Assembly (NCBI GenBank): GCA_002067865.1
Contig: MVRC01000011.1
Location: 62,001-126,000, forward strand
DNA length: 64,000 nt
Direction of reading: 5' to 3'
DNA from: Methanomassiliicoccales archaeon PtaU1.Bin124
GTDB taxonomy: Archaea; Thermoplasmatota; Thermoplasmata; Methanomassiliicoccales; UBA472
Below the pieces are notes generated by a model. The model ran no database searches and had not been told where the DNA came from. It worked only from the letters and a program-made list of their open reading frames with translations. A program made the translations under genes and the position numbers. Shown piece by piece: positions 24,941 to 32,368 of the stretch. Numbering within the stretch: position 1 is the stretch's first letter; each line of letters opens with the position of its first letter.

Positions 24941-25396
24941 ATGGTCGATCAAGCGGACTGGGATTCGATATCCATCATGTTCAAAAAGCTGGATGAGAGC
25001 CCAGGAAATTATATGAAGTCAGTTATATACAAATGGAGCAAAGCGCTGGAAGCCATACTCAATGACCTTGACATCACTGCCACACAACTTGAACTGTTAG
25101 CAGCGGTGGCCACTCTGATGAAGGATGGGAAACCGGTCACCCAACAGGATATTTCCACATTCACCCGAAAGGACAAGAACACGGTCTCAGGGGTCATGAG
25201 GACATTGGAAGCGAACGGACTGGTCACGAGGTCGAACAGCAAGGACGACCTCAGATCGAAATACATCATCATCACCGATGATGGATTCAGCATGGTCAAA
25301 AAAGCCCTGGCAGAGGTGCTCGTGATCGATGAACAGTTCTTCCCCAACGCGAAGGAGAACGCTGAATTGAAACGGCTTCTGAAGAAACATATCTGA
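24941..25396 (+). CDS. MarR-family transcriptional regulator
   Basis: The 151-residue protein has a MarR winged helix: ITATQLELLAAVATLMKDGK, then TQQDISTFTRKDKNTVSGVM as recognition helix, and the wing with DDLRSKYIIITDDG. Terminal helices would form the dimer. MarR proteins are typically ligand-responsive repressors. A strong palindromic site lies just after this gene in front of a membrane protein/oxidoreductase pair, which is the likely target. Confidence 0.9.
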   Translation: MVDQADWDSISIMFKKLDESPGNYMKSVIYKWSKALEAILNDLDITATQLELLAAVATLMKDGKPVTQQDISTFTRKDKNTVSGVMRTLEANGLVTRSNSKDDLRSKYIIITDDGFSMVKKALAEVLVIDEQFFPNAKENAELKRLLKKHI

Positions 25397-25445
25397 TTTT
25401 TTCCCTCGGCAATAATTATTTATATGATTCTTCCTTATCACGATT

Positions 25446-25478
25446 TAGTACGTATACGTACATTACGAATACGTACTA
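25446..25478. promoter_or_regulatory. Palindromic operator, probable MarR target
   Basis: TAGTACGTAT (25446-25455) and ATACGTACTA (25469-25478) are perfect inverted arms with a 13-nt spacer. Nested in the left half is the 14-bp palindrome GTACGTATACGTAC (25448-25461). A TATA-like TTTATAT sits about 25 bp upstream, so the element overlaps the predicted transcription start of the gene at 25588. Confidence 0.65.
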
Positions 25479-25587
25479 CATTGTAATGGGCCTACCGTGG
25501 CCTAATGATCAGCGCTGGATGAGTGGCCAAGGTGAACTGAACATGTCAGCGCAAGCCAGATCAAAATAAAAAAACGGAGGAAAAACA

Positions 25588-26343
25588 ATGGAAACAGATA
25601 CAATTCGAGATATCGGACCGAGAATGGTCGATGGTCATAATGTTGGAGACGTGACAAGGGATCAAAAGAGCATTGTTCGTATTGGCGGGGTGGCAGGACT
25701 GCTTGCTGGTTTCAGTTTCATTCTTGCTGCGATCGCTTTGCTTGGGGGGTCCGTCTCGAACGGCCCAAACGAGCTAGTTCAAAATTTTCCACAGGTCAGC
25801 ACGTCCATGGCGATCGGCGACGGCCTGTATTTGATCACGGTCCTGTCCCTGTTCATACTTGTCATCGCACTCTATCATGAGCTACGCAGGCAAAATTCAT
25901 TTCTCGCTATGGTGGGCGGCGGCATAGGATCGATCGGACTTTCAGCTCTGGCAATTGGGTCTATGCCGCATGTCGCTTACAGCAAGATCTCCGAAATATT
26001 CCACTCCCCCACCACTACATCCGAGGAACAGACCTCTCTTGTTCACATGTGGCAGGCGGTCCATGGCATATTCAATGAGATGGACACCGTTGGTTTCATG
26101 CTCCTGGCGCTTGGTTTCATTATCCTTTCGCTGGCGATGAGGAGGTCGCCTAGCTTCGGAAGGCGGGTCGGATGCGCGGGAGTCATCCTGGGGGCGACCG
26201 TGCTCTTCGGGATGTCCATCTTCACTATGGATTCCAGCGCGATCTTCCCCTTCGTCCTGATAGCGTTCGTCATCATGCCAGTACTATTCGGGTCGAACCT
26301 ATTCCGCATATCGAGAAGGAAGTTACCAGGGGTGGATGGATGA
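25588..26343 (+). CDS. Six-helix membrane protein (DUF4386-like)
   Basis: The 251-residue protein has six hydrophobic segments after a polar N terminus of about 30 residues. GGVAGLLAGFSFILAAIALL begins the first helix; the later MWQAVHGIFNEMDTVGFMLL and AMRRSPSFGRRVG resemble DUF4386-type membrane proteins (pattern only). Strong ribosome site GGAGG lies before the ATG. Its TGA overlaps the ATG of the oxidoreductase gene, so both are expressed together, probably under the MarR regulator upstream. Confidence 0.7.
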   Translation: METDTIRDIGPRMVDGHNVGDVTRDQKSIVRIGGVAGLLAGFSFILAAIALLGGSVSNGPNELVQNFPQVSTSMAIGDGLYLITVLSLFILVIALYHELRRQNSFLAMVGGGIGSIGLSALAIGSMPHVAYSKISEIFHSPTTTSEEQTSLVHMWQAVHGIFNEMDTVGFMLLALGFIILSLAMRRSPSFGRRVGCAGVILGATVLFGMSIFTMDSSAIFPFVLIAFVIMPVLFGSNLFRISRRKLPGVDG

Positions 26344-27299
26344 AAGCCATTTACTATTCCAGGTATGGACCGCCCGAGGTCCTTCAGCTCCGGGAGGTGG
26401 AAAGACCGGTACCAGGACCCGATGAGGTCCTCATCAAGGTCCACGCGACCAGCGTCACGAATGCAGATTGCTACATGCGAAGGGCCGAGACCCTTCTGAG
26501 CAGGCTGTTCCTCGGTCTATTTAGGCCACGAAGGAATATCCTGGGCACAGAGTTCGCTGGGGATGTAGCAGCTGTCGGTGAGGACGTTGTCAAGTTCCGG
26601 GTGGGTGAGAAGGTGTATGGGTTCACAGGCTTTCGGCTCGGGGCCTACGCCGATTACGTCTGCCTCTCCCAGCATGATTCCCTGGTCGCGATGCCTGAGA
26701 CATTGAATTATGATGAGGCTGCTGCCATTGTCGATGGAACCACCACAGCCCTTTTCTTTTTAAAGGACAAGGCCAACATAAGGAAGGGGCAAAAGATCCT
26801 GATCGTCGGGGGTTCTGGCAGCATCGGTTCAGCAGCGATCCAGGTGGCACGGTATTTTGAGGCTGAGGTAACAGCAGTATGCAGTTCGCGCAACTTCGAT
26901 CTGGTCAGGTCCCTTGGTGCGATCAAGGTCATCGACTATTCAAAAGAAGATTTTTCGAAAAATGGCGAGAGGTACGACATAATCTTCGACGCTGTGAATA
27001 AGAGTTCGTTCGCCGTGTGCAGGGGCTCATTGACCAACAATGGTTGTTATCTCACGACCGTCATAAGGACTAAATGTTATCTTCAGATGTGCTGGACCAA
27101 GCTGAGCCGAGGAAAAAGGGTCTTTTGCGGTATGTCCATCGATAAGACCGATTCCCTAAGGATGTTGAATGGGCTGATCGCGTCTGGAGACTATAGACCG
27201 GTCATCGACCGCAGCTATCGCCTGGAAGATATGGTCGAAGCACATCATTATGTGGAGGGCGGGCACAAGAAAGGGAATGTAGCCATTATCGTCGCGTAG
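26340..27299 (+). CDS. Zinc-independent MDR-family NAD(P)H oxidoreductase (quinone-reductase-like)
   Basis: The 319-residue protein is a medium-chain dehydrogenase/reductase: MKAIYYSRYGPPEVLQLREV at the start, then GTEFAGDVAAVGEDVVKFRVG, and the nucleotide site ILIVGGSGSIGSAAIQVARY. Catalytic-zinc cysteine/histidine residues are absent, as in quinone/enone reductases. The ATG at 26340 overlaps the stop of the membrane-protein gene. It probably reduces an electrophilic compound that induces the MarR-controlled operon. The stop codon is TAG. Confidence 0.88.
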   Translation: MKAIYYSRYGPPEVLQLREVERPVPGPDEVLIKVHATSVTNADCYMRRAETLLSRLFLGLFRPRRNILGTEFAGDVAAVGEDVVKFRVGEKVYGFTGFRLGAYADYVCLSQHDSLVAMPETLNYDEAAAIVDGTTTALFFLKDKANIRKGQKILIVGGSGSIGSAAIQVARYFEAEVTAVCSSRNFDLVRSLGAIKVIDYSKEDFSKNGERYDIIFDAVNKSSFAVCRGSLTNNGCYLTTVIRTKCYLQMCWTKLSRGKRVFCGMSIDKTDSLRMLNGLIASGDYRPVIDRSYRLEDMVEAHHYVEGGHKKGNVAIIVA

Positions 27300-27498
27300 T
27301 CAACTCCAATTTTAAAACAGCCATTGTCAAACAGGCTGAATGTAGATCTCACTGAACAAAACGGGTCCACCAGCCTTTGGCAATGGTTCTGTTCTTTCTC
27401 AGACCGGGTATCTCAAACAAGGGTATTTTCACCGCTCGATCCACATTCTTCATTCTTCGAACGATAAATCAATAAGGTCCCCGGAAAAATACGGGGAT

Positions 27499-27819
27499 AT
27501 GCTCCCACCTCACTGGCTATGCAAGCATTGTGGCATGATAATCAACGATTCCGGAAGCGAGCCAAGGTCATGCACGTACTGCGGCCACGAGGGTTTTCAA
27601 TATTTGGGGTTCGAAGGAGAATACGATGGCATCGATGCCAGGGCCGAGATCGGCGTGATATTCGACCCGGAAAAATTCACCCCGGAGATGAAGGACCGTT
27701 ACTGGAGATACATGACCGGGTCGGAGAGGGTCGAGCATCAAAAGAAGATCGATGAAATGGCCGATCTGGTCAGGAAGAGGATGGAAGAGATCGGATGCCT
27801 CGGCAATCTGTTCGAATAA
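27499..27819 (+). CDS. Small zinc-ribbon protein (106 aa)
   Basis: Two CxxC knuckles (CKHCGMI and CTYCGHEGF) form an N-terminal zinc ribbon or rubredoxin-like site, followed by an acidic helical tail (SERVEHQKKIDEMADLVRKR). Function is not recognisable. It is preceded by 199 bp (27300-27498) in which I see no gene. Confidence 0.6.
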   Translation: MLPPHWLCKHCGMIINDSGSEPRSCTYCGHEGFQYLGFEGEYDGIDARAEIGVIFDPEKFTPEMKDRYWRYMTGSERVEHQKKIDEMADLVRKRMEEIGCLGNLFE

Positions 27820-27871
27820 ATGGGAGAATGGGCATCGGAACGTGATGTCCGATGCCTTGTTTTATAAATGT

Positions 27872-29326
27872 TTACGGCACGAACAGGAAGTTCTTGAACT
27901 GCCACATGTCCTTCTCCATGTGGTTGGCCTGGTTCTCCTTGAAGTAGATCTTCCGGTTCTTCATCGGCGTCCAGTCCGATGGCGTGGACACGAACTTGCC
28001 CAGGTACGGCATGGCTACCTTGAGCACGAACTCGTGCGGCAGGTCCTCTGGGGTGCACAGCCCCTCACGCGGATGCTCGATCATCCACATGACGGCCGAT
28101 ATGATACCCAGTGCGACCTGAACAGTGGTCGCGTTCTGTCCCGGGGCCAGCTTCCTTGCCTCATCTATCGTCAGGATGCTGCCACACCACCAGGAACCGT
28201 ACTCGTGGCCCATCAGCAGGGCGCCCAGAGTGTCCGATCCGGAGACGATCTCCTTCTCCTGTAGGATCCTCAGCTTGGGCTGCATCTCGTAGTTCCTGGC
28301 CCTCAGCTCATGCAGCGAGGCGATCGTCTCGTCGCACGGCATGTAGGAGTAGCAGACGGTGGGCCGGTAGATGGCCTTGCCGTCCTTCCATACGGTCAGC
28401 TTGTCCGAGAGGCCGAACGCCTCGCCGTGCCGGATGGCCATTCCCACGATCTCGCAGTCCGGGACCCAGGACCTCACCCAGGTGTTCATCCCCATCTGGG
28501 CGAGCATGATCTGGTTCTTCGGACCATAGGATGGGATGTGCGCCAGAGGGGGCAGCTTCTTCTCGTGCGTCCCCCAGCCGATCTCCGCCGGGGCGGTGCC
28601 TTCCTCCCTCAGTCCCTCGATGCTCCAGGTGCCGACGAACTCGTCCACCTTCTTTGGGTTGTTGGTGACCTGGGTGTCCCTTTCGGAGCAATGTATGACC
28701 TTGACCTTCAGGGCCATGGCCAGCTCGGCGTACTTATGGTCCTTGACCAAGGCTCTGAACTTCTTGCCCTTCTCCTTGCTGACCTTCTTGTCGGCGATCA
28801 TCATCTCGGATATGTCGACGAGCGCTTGCTTAACGAAATGAGAGATCAGACCGGGGTTGGCCCCATGGTCGATGATGGCGGTCGTACCGTTGTCCCAGCC
28901 CTTCGTCTTCTCCTTCAGGATCATCTGCCTGGCATAGAGTGACTTCTCCACCGGGTCCTTGGTCTCGATCTCGCCGACCGAGTCCCAGACCTCGAGGGAG
29001 GTGTTGACGAAGAGCACGTCATGGGACTGGCACCATCTGATGACCGTGCAGGTGTCGATGTTCCAGGCCAGGTCTATCAATAGCCCGCCTGGCGGGAGGT
29101 GCTCGGATAGAACGGATTCAAGATTGTCCGGGTTGATCCTCTGGTGAACGTAGTGGATGCCCTTGCTGGTCCACTCCTTAAGGTCGGTGACCTTGTTCTC
29201 AAAGTCGATTATGGTGATGTTGCCATAATCAATCTCGACATGCTTCAGCAGAATCGGAAGCGTGCATCTCGCCACAGAGCCGAACCCGATTATCAGGACC
29301 TTTCCATCGAACTTCATCATTTCCAA
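27872..29326 (-). CDS. Homospermidine synthase
   Basis: The 484-residue protein belongs to the saccharopine-dehydrogenase-like family, with the NAD site VLIIGFGSVARCTLPILLKH at the N terminus. Family marks of bacterial-type homospermidine synthase are DLAWNIDTCTVIRWCQ, IDHGANPGLISHFVKQAL, EIGWGTHEK and MGHEYGSWWCGS. Length equals that of bacterial enzymes (about 475-480). It converts putrescine or spermidine to sym-homospermidine with NAD. A minus-strand TATA-like ATTTATTTAG lies about 45 bp upstream. It neighbours an SSAT-like acetyltransferase, suggesting local polyamine metabolism. Confidence 0.87.
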   Translation of the reverse strand: MEMMKFDGKVLIIGFGSVARCTLPILLKHVEIDYGNITIIDFENKVTDLKEWTSKGIHYVHQRINPDNLESVLSEHLPPGGLLIDLAWNIDTCTVIRWCQSHDVLFVNTSLEVWDSVGEIETKDPVEKSLYARQMILKEKTKGWDNGTTAIIDHGANPGLISHFVKQALVDISEMMIADKKVSKEKGKKFRALVKDHKYAELAMALKVKVIHCSERDTQVTNNPKKVDEFVGTWSIEGLREEGTAPAEIGWGTHEKKLPPLAHIPSYGPKNQIMLAQMGMNTWVRSWVPDCEIVGMAIRHGEAFGLSDKLTVWKDGKAIYRPTVCYSYMPCDETIASLHELRARNYEMQPKLRILQEKEIVSGSDTLGALLMGHEYGSWWCGSILTIDEARKLAPGQNATTVQVALGIISAVMWMIEHPREGLCTPEDLPHEFVLKVAMPYLGKFVSTPSDWTPMKNRKIYFKENQANHMEKDMWQFKNFLFVP

Positions 29327-29442
29327 AAAACCTCTCGATATTTTACCTATTTTTTAGCGGATATCAAACCTAAATAAATCATTTTTGGCGCGTGAGAAAA
29401 TTAGGGCGAGAATGTGCTAACGATTGTGGAGGGAAGATCCCC

Positions 29443-29946
29443 TCACAAAGACCGGGCCAGATCGTTCAATGTTTCCCCGTCGATGCGATACACGGTCCAA
29501 TCGGACATCGGCCTCGCCCCCATCCGCCGGTAGAAGGCGATCGAGGTCTCGTTCGAATCCAAGCACCACCAGTCCAATCGGCCGCAATTTCTTTCCACGG
29601 CGATCTTGGCCAAGCAGGCGAACATGGTCCGGCCGATGCCCTTGCCCCTTTGCTCCTCGTTCACATAGAGGTCCTCGAGGTACAGGTTCGCCTTGCCCAG
29701 GAAGGTGGAATAGTTATGGAAGAAGAGGGCGAATGCAACGGGGCTGCCATCAAGCTCTCCGATGATGACCTCCGCCTGCCGCTTCGCGATGATCGAATCG
29801 TAGATGTCAGCCTTCGTCGCTGACACCTCCGGCAACAGTCCCTCGTACTCGGCCAGTTTCATAATGAAGCTCAGGATGAGATCGACGTCTCCCTCATCGA
29901 CCGACCTGATCACAAATCCAGGGACCTTCGTTTCATATCTGACCAT
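29443..29946 (-). CDS. GNAT N-acetyltransferase, SSAT (diamine acetyltransferase)-like
   Basis: About 167 residues from the ATG at 29946 (earlier ATGs at 30009 and 30036 are possible). The GNAT core is clear: NLYLEDLYVNEEQRGKGIGR binds acetyl-CoA, and WWCLDSNETSIAFYRRMGA then WTVYRIDG follow. The LYLEDLYV and N-xxSIxFYxRxGA patterns match spermidine/spermine and thialysine N-acetyltransferases more than generic RimI types. It may acetylate a polyamine. That fits the homospermidine synthase gene 116 bp downstream on the same strand. Confidence 0.8.
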   Translation of the reverse strand: MVRYETKVPGFVIRSVDEGDVDLILSFIMKLAEYEGLLPEVSATKADIYDSIIAKRQAEVIIGELDGSPVAFALFFHNYSTFLGKANLYLEDLYVNEEQRGKGIGRTMFACLAKIAVERNCGRLDWWCLDSNETSIAFYRRMGARPMSDWTVYRIDGETLNDLARSL

Positions 29947-30051
29947 GCGGAAGAGGTCCATGCCGTGGGCGGGGATAACACTTTTCACCACCTGCCTAGT
30001 TTCGTTCATCCGCCCGGAACCATATTGACGGTCCATCGCTCATTCACATTC

Positions 30052-30471
30052 ATGTCAGAACTGGAAAGGAACGTGCCTGCAAGTGGTTCGTGCTCCAAGT
30101 ATGAGGAGGCGGACCTCTACCTCCGCCTGTTCTCTATGTATTCCTCGGAGGAGCTGTCCTCTGCGTTCAGATGGTTCCATTCCAGGTTCAACGCGAAGGA
30201 CCTTGACGATTTTGAGAAGGAGTGTCCGCCTGGCAGTGTGGAGAGGTCGAATTTCTGGAAGATCGGAAATTTCTTCGATCTCATCGGAACGTTACTGAAG
30301 CGGGAATATCTGGACAAGGAACTGTTGATCGATCTCTGCCCCGACGATGTTCGGTCATATTGGACGAAGGCCTCTCCTCTGGTCAAGGAGATGCGACCGA
30401 AGTATAACGACCCCCGGCTCTATGCGGACCTGGAACTGCTCTATGAGGAGATACAGAAGGAAATGGCATGA
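30052..30471 (+). CDS. Unknown helical protein (139 aa)
   Basis: The acidic, all-helical protein (DLYLRLFSMYSSEELSSAFR; FFDLIGTLLKREYLDKELLI; LYADLELLYEEIQKEMA) has no metal motif or membrane helix. Its composition, with regularly spaced aromatic residues, resembles small DUF4760-like proteins, but I make no assignment. It is convergent with the GMC oxidoreductase gene. Confidence 0.6.
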   Translation: MSELERNVPASGSCSKYEEADLYLRLFSMYSSEELSSAFRWFHSRFNAKDLDDFEKECPPGSVERSNFWKIGNFFDLIGTLLKREYLDKELLIDLCPDDVRSYWTKASPLVKEMRPKYNDPRLYADLELLYEEIQKEMA

Positions 30472-30488
30472 TCTGCCATTGACCATCC

Positions 30489-31778
30489 TCAGTCGCTCTG
30501 GTCACTTTTTTCCACCGCGCTGCAGACCCGCGACGCAATGGCTGCGGCCAGCACCATGGTGGGCATGCCCTGTGACCTCGGGACCAATGATAGATCGGCC
30601 ACCCAGAGGTTCTCGGGAAGGACGGCTGGATGCATAGTTACGACCTCCTCACGGTGCAGCGGCACGGTTCCTCCGAGGTGGCCGCCGTTGATCATGCCTA
30701 ACGTGATCGGCCCCTTCACCCCGGCACCGGACATGATATCCTCCACCAGTTCGCCAGCCTCCTTTATCGAAGCCTCGTCCTTACCGCTCAATGCCTTCTC
30801 CACATTCCCATCAGCGTCGACATGTCCGTTAGCCTCATCGGCCAGCTTGACCATGACCCCGACCCTGTCATCGATCCCGACCTTGCGCCATGCTGGTTGG
30901 AAGAAATGGGATAGGAGGTCCAGATAGGGGGAGATTATGTAGTCATCCTTCTTGGCATACCAGACCATCGGCATCTCGTCCAGTTGTTCCGATTCTTTCT
31001 TCATGCCGCCGAAGGTGAACACAGGGTCGATCCACAGCGTGTCGCTGATCGAGGTTCCCGTCCGTCTCAGTATCTGGGCCGTGCCGATCCCGCCTGCGGC
31101 CAGAACCACCCGGTCCGCTTTGATCGTTGTCACGCCAGAGCTGGTCACGGCATGAACCCCGACCGCATGGCCGTCCTCGATCATGACATCCCGGACCTCG
31201 TGACCGTAATGGACCTGGGCCCCTGATGCCATGGCCTCCTCGACCCATGCCCTCGAGTCCCATCTGGCGCCCATGGCGCAACCAAGTTCGCACATGCCGC
31301 AGCAGATGCAACGGTCCTGGCTGAGGGCCTTGGGCGTCAAGGCCGGGTTCAACCCCATCTCTTGGGCCACATCGAACATTTGGCTCGTGGTCGGCCTCCA
31401 TCTCTCTCTAGGAACGATGCATAGGTGGAGCGACTCGATGATCTCTGCGAACTCAGTGCTCAGATCAAGCCCGATCTCCTTCAGCCCCTTGTCGGCCGGT
31501 AGTATGTTGCCGCAGGAGATGGTCGTGCAGCCCCCCGCCCCCCTCACCATGACCAGATCGCCCGATCTGGCGGTCCTCATATGCGGGAACAGCCTGGAAA
31601 TGGTCCTCTCGCTCCCCAGCAGCCCGGTCCTTCTCAGCGCCCCGGCGTGCATGACCTTCCGGGTCAGCGCCTTGAACGGGTCACCCGCCTCTAGAACGTG
31701 CACCTCATGGCCAGCGGCGCTAAGCTTCTTCGCTGCCATCGCTCCGGCGGCGCCTGTTCCGACCACCAGGACCCTCAT
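30489..31778 (-). CDS. GMC-type FAD oxidoreductase with an Fe-S-like Cys motif
   Basis: The 429-residue flavoprotein starts MRVLVVGTGAAGAMAAKKLS (FAD GxGxxG). The GMC family signature region VRGAGGCTTISCGN and the C-terminal NLWVADLSLVPRSQGM follow. Residues 157-167 (CICCGMCELGC) hold five cysteines with CX2CX2CX3C spacing, like a [4Fe-4S] site. It probably oxidises an alcohol or reduces a double bond, passing electrons to an iron-sulfur partner. The ATG at 31778 overlaps the end of the preceding gene. It is last in a four-gene operon with an acyl-activating fusion. Confidence 0.82.
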   Translation of the reverse strand: MRVLVVGTGAAGAMAAKKLSAAGHEVHVLEAGDPFKALTRKVMHAGALRRTGLLGSERTISRLFPHMRTARSGDLVMVRGAGGCTTISCGNILPADKGLKEIGLDLSTEFAEIIESLHLCIVPRERWRPTTSQMFDVAQEMGLNPALTPKALSQDRCICCGMCELGCAMGARWDSRAWVEEAMASGAQVHYGHEVRDVMIEDGHAVGVHAVTSSGVTTIKADRVVLAAGGIGTAQILRRTGTSISDTLWIDPVFTFGGMKKESEQLDEMPMVWYAKKDDYIISPYLDLLSHFFQPAWRKVGIDDRVGVMVKLADEANGHVDADGNVEKALSGKDEASIKEAGELVEDIMSGAGVKGPITLGMINGGHLGGTVPLHREEVVTMHPAVLPENLWVADLSLVPRSQGMPTMVLAAAIASRVCSAVEKSDQSD

Positions 31779-32368
31779 GCCCCCTCCCAGACCAGCTCCG
31801 CCTCGCAAGGGCATCGGCTGCCGTCGTTCTTTCTTATGAACCTCATGCTCATCCTCGGGTTCAGACCCTCCACCACTCCTTCGTCCATGGCGCTCATCAC
31901 GGCGCAGGTGGAGGCCCCATATCCATCGGCCAGCGAGCAACGGTTCACGATCATCCTGACATCACTGCCGACCTCTACCATCTCAAACTCTATTCCCAGG
32001 ATGCGGTAAAGCAGCCTTGCCGCTGCCATCAGGTCATTCTGACCGTCAGATAGTCTCAGTTCGGAACGGATCATCTTTCCCAGCTCTACACCGGAGCTAT
32101 GCAAGGCATCTCTTCCCAGTGCCATGCCTTTCTCTGCTCCTTTCCTCTCGATCAGTATCCTGACCAGCGTGGCATGCTTCCGCGCCATGGCAACACGGAA
32201 TTCTCCGGGGGTCCTAGGCATCGTCCTATGCATGATCGGGTCCGTCATGTTTTCATCCGAGATCAGTCCAGAGAGGGTCGTGGAAACCTTTCCATCGACC
32301 AGCTCCAGCCATTTGATCATGAGCCTGCCCCTGATGAACGCCGAGGCCAGTTTCAACCTGAAACTCAT
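31775..32368 (-). CDS. Unknown protein in lipid-like operon (197 aa)
   Basis: The soluble protein has a basic helical N terminus (RLKLASAFIRGRLMIKWLEL), a central helical part, and a C-terminal sheet-like part with cysteines (VNRCSLADGYG, RCPCEAELVWEG). The C-terminal half resembles the small alpha/beta 4-vinyl-reductase or L-2-amino-thiazoline-carboxylate-hydrolase folds, but I cannot decide. It overlaps both neighbours by 4 bp, so it is an integral part of the operon and may be a ligand-binding or carrier-like partner of the acyl-ligase fusion. Confidence 0.6.
   Translation of the reverse strand: MSFRLKLASAFIRGRLMIKWLELVDGKVSTTLSGLISDENMTDPIMHRTMPRTPGEFRVAMARKHATLVRILIERKGAEKGMALGRDALHSSGVELGKMIRSELRLSDGQNDLMAAARLLYRILGIEFEMVEVGSDVRMIVNRCSLADGYGASTCAVMSAMDEGVVEGLNPRMSMRFIRKNDGSRCPCEAELVWEGA

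Noticed and set aside
25486-25569. A 27-codon ORF between the MarR operator and the membrane-protein gene
   Set aside because: No ribosome site, no recognisable product; short enough to occur by chance.
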